Assembly (NCBI RefSeq): GCF_913063425.1
Contig: NZ_CAJXYK010000006.1
Location: forward strand, 62,001 to 126,000
Reading direction: 5' to 3'
Length of the DNA stretch: 64,000 nucleotides
DNA from: an uncultured Thiohalocapsa sp.
GTDB taxonomy: Bacteria > Pseudomonadota > Gammaproteobacteria > Chromatiales > Chromatiaceae
Shown here: positions 44,791 to 54,099 of the stretch, piece after piece
How positions within the stretch are numbered: position 1 is the first letter of the stretch
How the letters are laid out: each line of letters begins with the position of its first letter
Position numbers and translations under genes: made by a program
The notes under the pieces: generated by a model
The model's input: only the letters and a program-made list of their open reading frames with translations
Told to the model about the DNA's origin: nothing
The model's database searches: none

Positions 44791-46515
44791 GTGATCGGCA
44801 TGAACGACGCCCCCACCCGGCCAGCCAGCATCCAGGCGCAGACCACCGCCGCCCAGCGTCGGGCGTCGGAGCCTGCACAACCGCCGTGCGTGCTGCTGGT
44901 GGACGACATCCCCGCCAACCTGCGCGTGCTCTACGAGAGTCTGAACGGCCGCGACTACCGGCTGCTGGTGGCCAATGGCGGTGCGCAGGCGCTGGAGATC
45001 GCCCAGCGCTCGCGCCCGGACCTGATGCTGCTGGACATCATGATGCCGGACATGGACGGCTTCGAGGTGTGCCGCAGACTCAAACAGGACGCCGGCACCG
45101 CCGACGTCGCCGTGATCTTCCTGTCTGCACTGGATGAGGCCGCCGACAAGATCCACGGCCTGGAGCTCGGCGCCGTGGACTATGTCACCAAGCCCTTCCA
45201 CCCCGAAGAGGTCGCAGCCCGGGTGGAGGCGCACTGCAAGATCCTGCGCCTGGAGCGCGAGCTCGGCCAGCGCAACCGCCAGCTGGAGCTGGTCCGCGAC
45301 CGCATCCTGCACTCCATGGTCGAGGCTGTGGTGGGTCTGGACGCCGTGGGCCGCGTGAGCTTCGTGAACCCCGCCGCGGAGCGGTTATTCGGCCTGGCCG
45401 CAGAGCACCTGCTGACCCGGGACCTCTCCGACTGGGAGCCGACGGCCCTGCGCGAGACGGCCCAGCGCGTGCTCGCGGAGCGCCGGGAGCTGAGCCTCGA
45501 TGAGGTCGCCCTGCCGCGCCCCGACGGCAGCACGCTGCCGGTGGAGCTGCGCGCGGCGCCCATTGCCGACGCCGCCGACACGGCGGGGGTCGTGCTGGTG
45601 CTGCGCGATCTCAGCGAGCGCCGCCGCGTGGAAGCCAAGCTGCACCGCACCAGCGACGAGCTGCACCGTTCCCACCGCGAGCTGCAGGCGGCGCAGATGC
45701 AGCTGGTGCAGGCCGCCAAGCTGGAGTCGGTTGGGCGGCTCGCCGCGGGTGTGGCGCACGAAGTCAAGAACCCGCTCGCCATTGTCCAGCTCGGCCTCGA
45801 CTACCTGGAGCAGGTGGCAAGCTTCGATGACGTCTCCGCGCAGGTGCTGGCGGACATGCAGCAGGCCCTGTCGCGCGCCGACACCGTGGTGCGGGGTCTG
45901 CTGGACTTCTCGCGCGAGCGCGACCTCGACCTCAAGCCCTGCGCCGTCAACGAGGCCATCCAAAACAGCCTGCAGCTGGTGCGCCACGAGCTGACCCAGC
46001 GCAATATCGCCGTACGCACCTCGCTCGCCGAGGCTGTCCCGGAGCGTCCCTTCGACATCGACAAGCTTCAGCAGGTGTTCCTCAACCTGTTCATGAATGC
46101 CATGCACGCCATGGAGCGCGACGGCACCCTGAGCATCCGCAGCAGCTTCACCGCCCTGGCAGGTAACGAGCTCGGGCCGCATGCGCGGGACGCGGGCTTC
46201 CTGCCCAGTGACCGCGTCATCCGGGTCGCCATCGAGGACACAGGCCCCGGCATCGACCCGGAGGATCTCGGGCGGCTGTTCGACCCCTACTTCACCACCA
46301 AGCGCCAGGGCGAGGGTACGGGGCTGGGATTGTCGGTGACCCGCAACATCGTTACGCTACATGGCGGCAGCATCGACTTGGAGAACCGGCCCGAGGGCGG
46401 CGCCCGTGCGCTGCTGCTGTTTCACCCCGAATTCGCGCGGGCAGAGGCGCTGTCGCGCCCAAGCGAGGCCACGCTGCGCGCCCGCACCGCGCGCCTGCGA
46501 AGCGCCAACAGATGA
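44791..46515 (+). CDS. Hybrid sensor kinase: receiver-PAS-HisKA-HATPase
   Basis: About 574 residues; the GTG start at 44791 follows a GGAGG, but ATG at 44749 or 44800 are possible. An N-terminal receiver (VLLVDDIPANLRVLYE, LMLLDIMMPDMDGFEV, VTKPFHPEEV) is followed by a PAS domain (residues about 180-290). The dimerisation helix has the phospho-His box AAGVAHEVKNPLAIVQLGLDYL. The ATPase domain has the N box NLFMNAMHAM, DTGPGIDPEDLGRLFDPYFTTK and GTGLGLSVT. No membrane segment, so cytoplasmic. It is followed by a stand-alone receiver 76 bases later, a likely partner. Confidence 0.9.
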   Translation: MIGMNDAPTRPASIQAQTTAAQRRASEPAQPPCVLLVDDIPANLRVLYESLNGRDYRLLVANGGAQALEIAQRSRPDLMLLDIMMPDMDGFEVCRRLKQDAGTADVAVIFLSALDEAADKIHGLELGAVDYVTKPFHPEEVAARVEAHCKILRLERELGQRNRQLELVRDRILHSMVEAVVGLDAVGRVSFVNPAAERLFGLAAEHLLTRDLSDWEPTALRETAQRVLAERRELSLDEVALPRPDGSTLPVELRAAPIADAADTAGVVLVLRDLSERRRVEAKLHRTSDELHRSHRELQAAQMQLVQAAKLESVGRLAAGVAHEVKNPLAIVQLGLDYLEQVASFDDVSAQVLADMQQALSRADTVVRGLLDFSRERDLDLKPCAVNEAIQNSLQLVRHELTQRNIAVRTSLAEAVPERPFDIDKLQQVFLNLFMNAMHAMERDGTLSIRSSFTALAGNELGPHARDAGFLPSDRVIRVAIEDTGPGIDPEDLGRLFDPYFTTKRQGEGTGLGLSVTRNIVTLHGGSIDLENRPEGGARALLLFHPEFARAEALSRPSEATLRARTARLRSANR

Positions 46516-46591
46516 CCCGTCCCCTAAGCCCGTCCCTTTACATCCTGTCCTCCCAATCCTGTCCCCCAACCCGGTCCCGTGAGCCCGTCCC
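46516..46591. repeat. Quasi-tandem CCCGTCCC repeats between kinase and response regulator
   Basis: Six degenerate units of 13-15 bases (CCCGTCCCCTAAG, CCCGTCCCTTTACAT, CCTGTCCTCCCAAT, CCTGTCCCCCAAC, CCGGTCCCGTGAG, CCCGTCCCGTGAG). They fill the whole gap and run up to the GTG start of the regulator. Their complement contains GGGACGGG and GGGGACAGG, the same core as the repeats at 11937 and 13437. Confidence 0.75.
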
Positions 46592-46969
46592 GTGAGCAAG
46601 AAAAGAATCCTGTTGGTCGATGACGAGCCCGCGCTGACCCGCATGCTGCGCCTGAACCTGGAGCAGACCGGCCGCTTCGAGGTGCGCGAAGAAAACCGCG
46701 GCACCAACGCGCTGCGCGCCGCCCGGGAGTTCCAGCCGGACCTGATTTTCCTCGATGTCATGATGCCGGATATCGGCGGCGACGAGGTCGCTGAGCAGCT
46801 GAAGCAGGACCCGGCACTGAGCAAGATCAAATACGCCTTTCTCACCGCCATCGTCACCAAGCGCGAAACCGGCACCGGGGCGGCCGAGATCTCCGGCGAA
46901 ACCTTCCTCGCCAAACCGGTGAAGCGCGACGAGCTGCTCGCCGTCGTGGACGAGCTTCTCGACGAATGA
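46592..46969 (+). CDS. Single-domain response regulator
   Basis: 125 residues, GTG start. RILLVDDEPALTRMLRLNLEQ, LIFLDVMMPDIGGDEV (phospho-Asp), AFLTAI and FLAKPVKRDELLAVV make a complete receiver with no output domain. It directly follows the hybrid kinase in the same direction, so a phosphorelay partner is likely. Confidence 0.92.
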   Translation: MSKKRILLVDDEPALTRMLRLNLEQTGRFEVREENRGTNALRAAREFQPDLIFLDVMMPDIGGDEVAEQLKQDPALSKIKYAFLTAIVTKRETGTGAAEISGETFLAKPVKRDELLAVVDELLDE

Positions 46970-47155
46970 CGCCGGTCTCCCCGGCCCGCAGGCGCCGTTT
47001 TTCCCCACTGCAACCATGCTATGGTCCCCGTCGTCCGCGAGCCCGCGTGTGCGCCGTCGCGCTGCGCAGGCCAGCGGCGAAACACCTTCTCAAGGCAGCC
47101 GCACGGCCCAAGGTGCGGTCAACACATCGAGACCACTGACAAAGGAGCGATCCGC

Positions 47156-48040
47156 ATGATCGACAGCAAACGTCTCCTGCCCGGCGCATCCGCCGCCGTG
47201 CTCGGCCCTGTGCTGGCCCTGTCCCTCGCGCCTGCCATGGCGCAGGGCGGGGCTGCGGCACCCGCGGCAGCACCCGCCACGCCCGCGCCACCCACGACGC
47301 CGGAGCAGGCCCGGGCCGGTATGGAAGAGCGCATGGAGGCTGCAACGGCCGAGCGCGACAAGCGCTACGCGGAGCTGCGCAAGCGCGCCGCGGAAGTGGG
47401 CCTGGAGCTGCCGGAGACCCCACCCTGGGCACAGGCCGGCATGCCGCCGAAGATGCCCGCGCCGAGCATGCCGCAACCCCCGGCGATGCCCGAGGGCATG
47501 CCCGAGCCCCCGGCAATGCCCGAAGGCATGGCTGAGCGCAAACCGATGACCCGCGAAGAATTCGAGGCCATGCGCCTGAAGCGTTGGGAGGCCATGCGCG
47601 AGCGTGCGAAGGAGATGGGCCGCGACCTGCCCGAGACTCCGCCGTGGGAGGCCGCCGCGCAGCGCCGTCAGGAGCTGCTGGAAAAGTACGAAGCGTACAA
47701 GGCCACCATCGAGGCCATGACGGATGAGCAGAAGGAGGCCATTGCGGCGCTGTTCGGCGCTCGCGCCGCGGAAGCGCCGCCGATGCCGCCGCGGCCCATG
47801 GGCGGCCCCATGGGCAACTGCCGCAAGGGCGGCCAGCCCTGTGCCCGCGGCATGATGCCGGGTTATGGCATGGGACCCGGTATGGGACCCGGCATGGGAC
47901 CGGGCATGGGGCCCGGAATGTACCCCGGCAGCATGCCCATGACGCCTGGGGCAGATGCGCCGGCTGGGCCACCCGCGGGCGATCCGGGTGCCGAGGCACC
48001 CGCCACCGAGCCAACGGCGCCGGCTGATCCCGCCGGCTGA
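47156..48040 (+). CDS. Secreted Met/Pro-rich repeat protein of unknown function
   Basis: 294 residues. A Sec signal peptide (GASAAVLGPVLALSLAPAMAQ) is followed by a Pro/Ala linker. Two copies of a helical repeat ending RAAEVGLELPETPPW and RAKEMGRDLPETPPW are separated by a MPEGMPEPPAMPEGM stretch. A MTREEF and MTDEQKEAIAALF helical part follows, and then GMGPGMGPGMGPGMGPGM. Met-rich segments of this kind can bind Cu(I), but no known domain is recognised. GGAG eight bases upstream supports the ATG at 47156. Likely periplasmic or envelope. Confidence 0.8.
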   Translation: MIDSKRLLPGASAAVLGPVLALSLAPAMAQGGAAAPAAAPATPAPPTTPEQARAGMEERMEAATAERDKRYAELRKRAAEVGLELPETPPWAQAGMPPKMPAPSMPQPPAMPEGMPEPPAMPEGMAERKPMTREEFEAMRLKRWEAMRERAKEMGRDLPETPPWEAAAQRRQELLEKYEAYKATIEAMTDEQKEAIAALFGARAAEAPPMPPRPMGGPMGNCRKGGQPCARGMMPGYGMGPGMGPGMGPGMGPGMYPGSMPMTPGADAPAGPPAGDPGAEAPATEPTAPADPAG

Positions 48041-48129
48041 GCAGCGCTGGTCGCGGCCTGATGCGTCGGCGGGCCGCGACCACGCAAGGGGCCCAAGGCC
48101 GACGGCCACAGCACCCGTCGGAAACCGCC

Positions 48130-48708
48130 ATGAACCTGATCCGCAACCTGCTCGCCGGCGTCGGTCTGCTCGCCATCCTGGCGCTGCTGATTGCCGCCGT
48201 GACCCTGGGCCCGCAGCTCGCCCGGCTGGACCCCGGCTTCCCGCAGGCGTACGGGGAGTTTGCCGGTCGGCTGCTGGAGACAGGCGATCCCGGCGTGGCC
48301 ATGATGTGGTCGGAACCGGTGCAGGAGGGCTTGAGCGTCGATGACGTCGTCACGTCGCTGAAGAGCCTCGCCACCAGCAAGAATCTGCTCTTCGTGGGCG
48401 AGTCGCCGTTCTACCAGCAGGTGGAAGCCATCACCGGCGAGGACTATCGCTATGTGAACTTCCTGTCCTTCTGCGACGCCCAGGTGGGCAAGATGATGCT
48501 CGAATACCGGGATCACTACAGCGGCTTCATGCCCTGCCGCATCGCCCTGGTGGAAGACAAGTCGGGCAGCCTCGCACTCTATTCCATGAATCTGGACCTG
48601 ATGATCCACGGCGGCGAGCCGCTGCCGCCCGAGCTCAAGCGTGAGGCGCTGCGGGTGCGCGACACCATTCGCGACATTATGCGCGGCGCCGCAGCAGGGG
48701 AATTCTAG
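48130..48708 (+). CDS. DUF302 protein with membrane anchor
   Basis: 192 residues. One N-terminal membrane helix (residues about 6-27) is followed by a periplasmic DUF302 domain: VDDVVTSLKSLATSKNLLFVGESPFYQQVEAITGEDYRYVNFLSFCDAQVGKMML, YRDHYSGFMPCRIALVEDKSGSLALYSMNLDLMIHGG. DUF302 proteins are often found near sulfur or metal genes; the function is not established. It lies 89 bases after the Met-rich gene, probably co-transcribed. Confidence 0.87.
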   Translation: MNLIRNLLAGVGLLAILALLIAAVTLGPQLARLDPGFPQAYGEFAGRLLETGDPGVAMMWSEPVQEGLSVDDVVTSLKSLATSKNLLFVGESPFYQQVEAITGEDYRYVNFLSFCDAQVGKMMLEYRDHYSGFMPCRIALVEDKSGSLALYSMNLDLMIHGGEPLPPELKREALRVRDTIRDIMRGAAAGEF

Positions 48709-48756
48709 TGCACCACCGTCAGGATCCGAAGACCGTTTGCAGGTGGTGTTGACCAA

Positions 48757-48838
48757 CCGGTATCGGTAACGGTATCGATAACAAACTGACAGCTGCAGCA
48801 CTTTCGATACCGACCCTGACCCCGATACCGACCCCGAT
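48757..48838. repeat. GGTATCG / CGATACC direct and inverted repeats
   Basis: GGTATCG occurs at 48759 and 48771, and its complement CGATACC at 48805 and 48823, within CGATACCGACC units. The copies can pair as alternative hairpins in the 251-base gap between convergent DUF302 and engB. A terminator function is possible; no T-run. Confidence 0.65.
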
Positions 48839-48959
48839 CAGGCACAAGAACGGTCTGCGAGCCTCGACAGCACTGCACCGGCCGCGCGCTGCGCTGGAGC
48901 CCGGCTACCTGTCGGACGACATTTTTGTCGTTGTCGCCGCAGCCACCGGCCCGGGTCTC

Positions 48960-49568
48960 CTACCCCTGCGCAGTCTCCGGCAGCGCCAGCCAGTCCGCCA
49001 GCCGCGCCTGCGCCGCCTCGACGCCGAGGCCGGTTTCCGCCGAGAACGCCTCCACCGCAATCCCCTGCCCGGCGAGGGCGCCCTGTACCATCCTGCACTG
49101 CTGCTGCATGGCGCCGCGCTTCAGCTTGTCCGCCTTCGTCAGCAGCACCAGCATCGGCAGCCGAGCCGCGTCGCCCCAGGCCAGCATGTGCCGGTCGATG
49201 TCCGTGAGCGGGTGGCGGATGTCCATCACTACCACCAGGCCGCGCAGGCATTGGCGGCGGCGCAGGTAATCCTCCATCAGCGCCTGCCAGCCGGCCTTGA
49301 CCGCCAGCGAGACCTTTGCGAAGCCGTATCCCGGCAGGTCCACGAGGCGCCGCTCGTCGTCGAGGCGGAAGAACACCAACTGCTGCGTGCGCCCGGGCGT
49401 GCGGCTGGTGCGGGCAAGCCGGCGCTGATGACAGATGCGGTTGATGGCACTGGACTTGCCGGCGTTGGAGCGTCCTGCGAAGGCGACTTCCCAGCCGCTG
49501 TCCGGCGGTGTGCCGGCGCGCGCCGCGGCCGCGGTGAGAAACGCAGCGCGCTGGAAAACAGGATGCAT
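48960..49568 (-). CDS. engB: Ribosome biogenesis GTPase EngB (YsxC/YihA)
   Basis: 202 residues. The G motifs are clear: EVAFAGRSNAGKSSAIN (G1), TPGRTQQLVFF (G2 region), LVDLPGYGFAKVS (G3), VLLTKADKLKRG (G4) and FSAETGLGV (G5). EngB assists 50S subunit assembly. The start at the ATG 49568 (MHPVFQRAAF) matches the family. Confidence 0.96.
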   Translation of the reverse strand: MHPVFQRAAFLTAAAARAGTPPDSGWEVAFAGRSNAGKSSAINRICHQRRLARTSRTPGRTQQLVFFRLDDERRLVDLPGYGFAKVSLAVKAGWQALMEDYLRRRQCLRGLVVVMDIRHPLTDIDRHMLAWGDAARLPMLVLLTKADKLKRGAMQQQCRMVQGALAGQGIAVEAFSAETGLGVEAAQARLADWLALPETAQG

Positions 49569-49591
49569 GGCGGACTCCGTGGCCGTCCGCG

Positions 49592-50047
49592 TCAGCGCCG
49601 GAACAGCCGCTGCCGCCAGGTGCGTGGCTGCGGCTGCGGTGTGACGCCGCGCTCGGCGAAGTACCGCGCATAATCCTGGTCGCACTCCATGATGTGACTG
49701 GTGAGCCAGAGCTTCAGGAAGTGCATGAGCTCGAAGCCGAGCGCCTTGCGCCCACCGTCGAACCGCTCGCGCAGGTCAGCGAGCTGATCCGCAAGCCGCG
49801 CATGCTCGCGCTTGTGCGCAGCGAGATCCGGATAGCCCAGCACGCGCATGAGCCCTTCTTCGACGGCGAAGTGGATGCGCGTGTACGCCTCCAGGCGCCC
49901 CAGCACCTGCCCGACGACTGCGTTGCCGTGGCGGTGCTCGATGGCATCGTTCAGCTCATTGACCAAGTCCACCAGGGTACGGTGCTGGGTGTCGATCTCC
50001 TCGATGCCCACGCTGAGTGAATCGGACCACTCCACCAACTTGCTCAT
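49592..50047 (-). CDS. Bacteriohemerythrin
   Basis: 151 residues. The di-iron ligands are in place: H22 (DTQHRTL), HFAVEE (H and E), HKREH (two H) and HIMECD (H and D). It opens LVEWSDSLSVGIEEIDTQH, the classical start. Binds O2 reversibly; roles in O2 supply, sensing or storage are known for relatives. GGAGG six bases upstream of the ATG. The C-terminus is basic (RTWRQRLFRR). Confidence 0.95.
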   Translation of the reverse strand: MSKLVEWSDSLSVGIEEIDTQHRTLVDLVNELNDAIEHRHGNAVVGQVLGRLEAYTRIHFAVEEGLMRVLGYPDLAAHKREHARLADQLADLRERFDGGRKALGFELMHFLKLWLTSHIMECDQDYARYFAERGVTPQPQPRTWRQRLFRR

Positions 50048-50115
50048 CCAAACCTCCTCCAGCGCCGACGCCTATGCTGGCGCCTTGCGCAAAGCCGCAG
50101 CGGCGAGCCCCGCGG

Positions 50116-50595
50116 TCAGGGCTCGCGCTGCCAATGCCCGGAGCGCCCGCCGGCCTTCTCCAGCAGCTGCACCTCGGCGATCACCATACCGCGGTCCACG
50201 GCCTTGCACATATCGTAAATAGTGAGCAGTGCCACCTGCACGGCACAGAGCGCCTCCATCTCGACGCCGGTGGGACCCTTGGTTTCCACCGTCGCGGTGC
50301 AGCGCACACCGGGCGCCTCGGGCACCGGCTCCAGGGCGATATCCACCCGCGACAGGGGCAGCGGATGGCACAAGGGCACCAGCTCAGCGGTGCGCTTGGC
50401 GCCCATGATGGCGGCGATGCGGGCGACGCCGAAGACATCGCCCTTGGTGTGACCGCCGGTTTCGATCAGCCGCAGGGTCTCCATCCGCATGCGGATGACG
50501 CCCTCGGCCACAGCGCGCCGCCGGGTGCTGTCCTTGTGGCCGACATCCACCATGCGCGCAGCGCCGTCAGCATCGAAATGGGTGAGCTCGGACAT
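50116..50595 (-). CDS. moaC: Cyclic pyranopterin monophosphate synthase MoaC
   Basis: 159 residues. [57 protein letters not shown], and [31 protein letters not shown] follow MoaC throughout; this enzyme makes the first pterin intermediate in molybdenum cofactor synthesis. Strong Shine-Dalgarno GAGGAGG nine bases upstream. No other moa gene nearby. Confidence 0.96.
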   Translation of the reverse strand: MSELTHFDADGAARMVDVGHKDSTRRRAVAEGVIRMRMETLRLIETGGHTKGDVFGVARIAAIMGAKRTAELVPLCHPLPLSRVDIALEPVPEAPGVRCTATVETKGPTGVEMEALCAVQVALLTIYDMCKAVDRGMVIAEVQLLEKAGGRSGHWQREP

Positions 50596-50696
50596 GGCGT
50601 CTGACCTCCTCGCGGCGTGCTCGGGCCGCATCAGGCAGTGGATAAGGGCGCGCTGCCCGGATCGCACCATCCGGCGCGCCGGCAGCCCAGGCGCGC

Positions 50697-51734
50697 TCAA
50701 CGGGCGGCGCGCAACAGCCGCCGCGCGCGCTCGATGGCATCGTAGTCGCGCAGGCCGCCCTGGTAGACCCGGGCCACACCCGCCGGGCGGCGGCGAAAGC
50801 GCCGATAGGGCCAGAGGTATTGCTCCGGGCAGACGGCGATGCAGTGCTCGATGCCCTGATTCAGCGCCGCCGCCGCCACCGCATCGTCCTCGCTGTCGAT
50901 GCCCGCAGGCGCCGGCAGGCAGTGGATGCGGTAACCGCGCGCCCGCGGCAGGCGCTCGGCGAACATGAAGATCACCCGCGCACCGCTCTTACGTGCGAGC
51001 CGGTTCACCAGCACCATGGTCCAGGCCGGCATACCGAACAGCGGGGCAAACGCGGCGCCCTTGTCGGCGCGGGGCTCCTGGTCCGGCAGAATGCCGGCGT
51101 ACTCGCCCGCGGCGAGCCCCTGCACCAGCGCGCGGATGCCCCGGGCCGTGGTTGGGGCGAGGCGTGCACCGCTGCGCCGCCGGGCCTCCAGGATGAGCGC
51201 ATCCAGGCGCTTCTGCGGTTTGTAGAAGATGGTGGTGGGCCCCTGCGCCGCCAGGTACAGGCCGGCCAGCTCCCAAGCGCCCAAGTGCGGTGACAGCACA
51301 ATGAGGCCGCGGCCATCGTCGCGCCGCAGCAGCTCGCCGCCGCGCACCTCCCGGATGAGCCCGAGCACCTCTTGCGGTGGCCGCTGCCAAAGCCGACCCA
51401 TCTCGCAGTAGGTCCGCCCAAAGGCCATGAGACTTTGGTTGCGCAGCCGGATCAGCGCCCGGGTGCCGAGACCGGGACGGGCGAGGGTCAGGTTGATCAG
51501 GGCATTGCGGCGCTGGCGGTTCGGCGTGTGCGCGATGACCCAGCCGATGGCGGTGCCGAGTGCATGCAGCAACGGCAGCGGCCAGCACGCCAGTGCGCGC
51601 ACCAGCCATTGCAGATAGGGCTCCTGGCGGGCGCGGGCCTGCGCCCGCCGGTCCGTGGGCGGTGCTTCGGGAGTGACCGGCAGGGGTCCGCCCGCTTGTG
51701 CGCCTGCGTCCGGCGGCGCATCCTGTGGGGTCAT
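50697..51734 (-). CDS. Lipid A acyltransferase (LpxL/HtrB-like)
   Basis: 345 residues. A Pro/Ala-rich N-terminal 40 residues, then a membrane-associated segment ([20 protein letters not shown]), the catalytic HX4E motif in [17 protein letters not shown], and [20 protein letters not shown] plus [17 protein letters not shown]. Adds a secondary acyl chain to lipid A (KDO2-lipid IVA or similar). LpxL versus LpxM cannot be decided here. Start at 51734; divergent from the rhodanese gene. Confidence 0.93.
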   Translation of the reverse strand: MTPQDAPPDAGAQAGGPLPVTPEAPPTDRRAQARARQEPYLQWLVRALACWPLPLLHALGTAIGWVIAHTPNRQRRNALINLTLARPGLGTRALIRLRNQSLMAFGRTYCEMGRLWQRPPQEVLGLIREVRGGELLRRDDGRGLIVLSPHLGAWELAGLYLAAQGPTTIFYKPQKRLDALILEARRRSGARLAPTTARGIRALVQGLAAGEYAGILPDQEPRADKGAAFAPLFGMPAWTMVLVNRLARKSGARVIFMFAERLPRARGYRIHCLPAPAGIDSEDDAVAAAALNQGIEHCIAVCPEQYLWPYRRFRRRPAGVARVYQGGLRDYDAIERARRLLRAAR

Positions 51735-51801
51735 GGCGTCACCACCGCTGCTGGACACGGCAGCGCGCGCTGTCCGCCGTCCTTCGCCGGAGACCCGCAC
51801 C

Positions 51802-52254
51802 ATGACCGACCCCGAGGCCAAGCCCCCAGCCGCCCGCGGCCCCAAATCCCTGAGCCCCCAGGCCGCCTACGCACTGCTCCAGGAGAACCCGCAGGCGGTG
51901 CTCGTGGACATCCGCTCCACCATGGAATTTCTGTTCGTCGGGCATCCCCAGGGGGCCGTGCACGTGCCCTGGATCGACGAGCCCGACTGGACTGTGAACC
52001 CCGAATTCGTCACGGAGATCCGCAAGCTCCTGCTCGGCGGAGCCAGCTGTGCGCCGGAGGGTCCATGCGCACCTGTCGTGCTGATCTGCCGCAGCGGCAA
52101 GCGCTCGCTGGAGGCAGGCAAGACCCTGCTGGCGGCTGGGCTCGGCAATGTCTATCACGTGGACGAGGGGTTCGAGGGGGAATTGGACGAAGACCACCAC
52201 CGCAGCACCCTGGGCGGCTGGCGTTTTCGCGGGCTGCCCTGGGAACAGTGCTGA
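51802..52254 (+). CDS. Rhodanese-like sulfurtransferase
   Basis: 150 residues, one rhodanese domain. LSPQAAYALLQENPQAVLVDIRSTMEFLFVGHPQGAVHVPW, the active-site loop LICRSGKRSLEAGKTL (catalytic Cys, CRSGKRS), and GFEGELDEDHHRS. Transfers sulfane sulfur to thiols. The DxR-x-x-xE-F and CRSGxRS forms are standard. GGAG nine bases upstream. Its stop lies 13 bases from the end of iscR (convergent). Confidence 0.93.
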   Translation: MTDPEAKPPAARGPKSLSPQAAYALLQENPQAVLVDIRSTMEFLFVGHPQGAVHVPWIDEPDWTVNPEFVTEIRKLLLGGASCAPEGPCAPVVLICRSGKRSLEAGKTLLAAGLGNVYHVDEGFEGELDEDHHRSTLGGWRFRGLPWEQC

Positions 52255-52267
52255 GCGCGTCGACGCG

Positions 52268-52783
52268 CTAGGAGCGGGCGTTGGCGATGGGCCGGCGGGA
52301 GACGTCCCGCAGCGCCACCTTGGCCCGCTGCCCGCCCTCGACGGCCCCGGCCGCGTCGGTGTCGCAGGCGGGGGATTCGTCCGGGCGCCGGTCCACCAGG
52401 TCCTGCAGGCTGATGTTGGTGAGATAACCGTGGATGCGCTCGCTCAGGTCCATCCACAGGTCATGCGTCAGGCAGGGACCGCCGTCCTTGCAGTCGCCGC
52501 CGCCACCGCAGCGGGTGGTGTCCAGGTGCTCATCCACCGCCGTGATGACCTCGGCGACATGGATGGTGCGCGGGTCGCGGGCCAGGTGGTAGCCGCCCCC
52601 CGGGCCACGCACGCTCGACACCACACCGCACTTGCGCAGCTTGGCGAACAGCTGCTCCAGGTAGGACAGGGAAATGCCCTGGCGCTCCGCGATGTCCGCA
52701 AGCGCAATGGGACCCCGCCCCTCGTTGATGGCGAGATCGAGCACCGCTGTGACGGCATAGCGGCCTTTGGTGGTCAAACGCAC
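52268..52783 (-). CDS. iscR: Fe-S cluster regulator IscR
   Basis: 171 residues. [22 protein letters not shown] (Rrf2 winged helix), [31 protein letters not shown], and the cluster ligands C92, C98, C104 and H107 in [20 protein letters not shown], at the same positions as E. coli IscR. It represses the isc operon and itself when it holds a [2Fe-2S] cluster. Unusually, no iscS-iscU follows; the next gene downstream is convergent. It sits 123 bases after cysE. Confidence 0.96.
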   Translation of the reverse strand: MRLTTKGRYAVTAVLDLAINEGRGPIALADIAERQGISLSYLEQLFAKLRKCGVVSSVRGPGGGYHLARDPRTIHVAEVITAVDEHLDTTRCGGGGDCKDGGPCLTHDLWMDLSERIHGYLTNISLQDLVDRRPDESPACDTDAAGAVEGGQRAKVALRDVSRRPIANARS

Positions 52784-52824
52784 GGCGTACCCTCCGAGGT
52801 CATGGTTCTGTGGCGCAAATCCTA

Positions 52825-52850
52825 CGATAACCGAGTTTGACCATCAATTT
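52825..52850 (-). promoter_or_regulatory. Promoter with candidate IscR type-1 site ahead of iscR
   Basis: On the minus strand TTGATGGTCAAACTCGGTTAT resembles the IscR-box core with an ACTCGG half as in the E. coli iscR promoter (TTGACC...ACTCGG). A TTGATG -35 and a TTATCG/TACGAT -10-like stretch lie in it. Located about 45-65 bases upstream of the iscR ATG, consistent with autoregulation. Confidence 0.45.
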
Positions 52851-52906
52851 CTTGTGGCATTGTCGCGCTGACCTGGCGCAGCCGCCGGCGCAATGCGGCG
52901 CGGCGC

Positions 52907-53761
52907 TCAGCGCTCGCTGCCCGAGACCGCCTCGGCGCCCGATGCCTCGGCCACGGCCGGCCGTGCACCGCCCGCCGGCGGCTCCCCGGCTTGGTCCGCC
53001 GGGGCATCCGGCATGGCCGGGTCGATGCCGCAGCCCTCCAGATCGCTCAGGTGCTCGAAGTGGCGGGTGATACCGTGCTCCTCCAGCGCCCGTGACATGG
53101 CCTCCATGCGGCGGTCCATGACATGGATGTGGTCGAGCATGCGGTTGATGGCATTGGCCACCGGGTCCGGGGCATCCCGCACGGCACCGTAGGCATCGAA
53201 GCCCATGCGCTTGGCCGTGTCGGCGCGCCGGCGGGTGGCCGCATCCGCCGCGCGCTCGATGACCCGGCCCGGCACGCCCACCACGGTACCGCCGGGCGGT
53301 ACCGCCTTGACGACCACGGCGTTGGAGCCGATGCGCGCACCATCGCCGATGCTGATGGGCCCGAGCACCTTGGCGCCGGCGCCCACCACCACATCGCAGC
53401 CCAGGGTCGGATGGCGCTTGCCCTTCTGCCAGGTGGTACCGCCCAGGGTGACGCCATGATAGAGGGTGCAGTCGTCGCCGATGACGGCGGTCTCGCCGAT
53501 GACAACCCCCATGCCGTGGTCGATGAAGAAGCGCCGGCCGATGACGGCCCCCGGGTGGATCTCGATGCCCGTGAAGAGCCGCGCCACATTCGAGAGCAGC
53601 CGGGCGGGCCACTTGAAGCCGCGCTGCCACAGTGCGTGACTGAGTCGATGCAGCATCACCGCATGCAGACCCGGATAGGTGGTGAGGATCTCGAAGGTGT
53701 TGCGCGCCGCCGGGTCGCGATCGAACACGCAGTTGATATCTTCCCGTAGCCTGTCGAACAT
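52907..53761 (-). CDS. cysE: Serine O-acetyltransferase
   Basis: 284 residues. An N-terminal helical domain ([24 protein letters not shown]) and the left-handed beta-helix with [31 protein letters not shown] and [21 protein letters not shown], conserved in CysE of the short epsilon type that accompanies iscR. Makes O-acetylserine for cysteine synthesis, supplying sulfur for Fe-S assembly. GGAG seven bases upstream. The C-terminal 40 residues are Ala/Pro-rich and unlike the family. Confidence 0.94.
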   Translation of the reverse strand: MFDRLREDINCVFDRDPAARNTFEILTTYPGLHAVMLHRLSHALWQRGFKWPARLLSNVARLFTGIEIHPGAVIGRRFFIDHGMGVVIGETAVIGDDCTLYHGVTLGGTTWQKGKRHPTLGCDVVVGAGAKVLGPISIGDGARIGSNAVVVKAVPPGGTVVGVPGRVIERAADAATRRRADTAKRMGFDAYGAVRDAPDPVANAINRMLDHIHVMDRRMEAMSRALEEHGITRHFEHLSDLEGCGIDPAMPDAPADQAGEPPAGGARPAVAEASGAEAVSGSER

Positions 53762-53913
53762 GGTGCTGCTCCGTTGGGGCAATGCCCGCGGGCGTATTCT
53801 GCCCCGTGACGCTGCCGCCCGATCGATGCCCGCCAGACTAGCGCAGGTCGCAGCCGCAGGGCACGACGCCGCGCAACGATGATGGCGAAGGTCCGCCGCG
53901 CAGCCGCAAGCCT

Positions 53914-54099
53914 GTGCCGGTCGTCGGCTGTGAGCGCCCCCGGGACCGCCTGATCTGTGCCGGACTCCTTTGGGAACTGCGCCACGAATTGGAGCAGGCG
54001 CTGGGCCGACCGCTGGATCTGCACACACAGGACGATGCCCCCGTCTTCGTGACCAAGGCCATCGACCGCGGAGAGCCAATCTATGCCCAGGACACCTGA
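53914..54099 (+). pseudogene. MNT-type nucleotidyltransferase C-terminal fragment
   Basis: A frame of 61 codons. [41 protein letters not shown] matches the second half of minimal nucleotidyltransferases of MNT-HEPN pairs (hydrophobic-E-x-x-LGR-x-hydrophobic-D). The catalytic GSF...D-x-D half is missing; upstream codons ([12 protein letters not shown]) are not related. A decayed gene. Divergent from cysE, 152 bases away. Confidence 0.6.
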
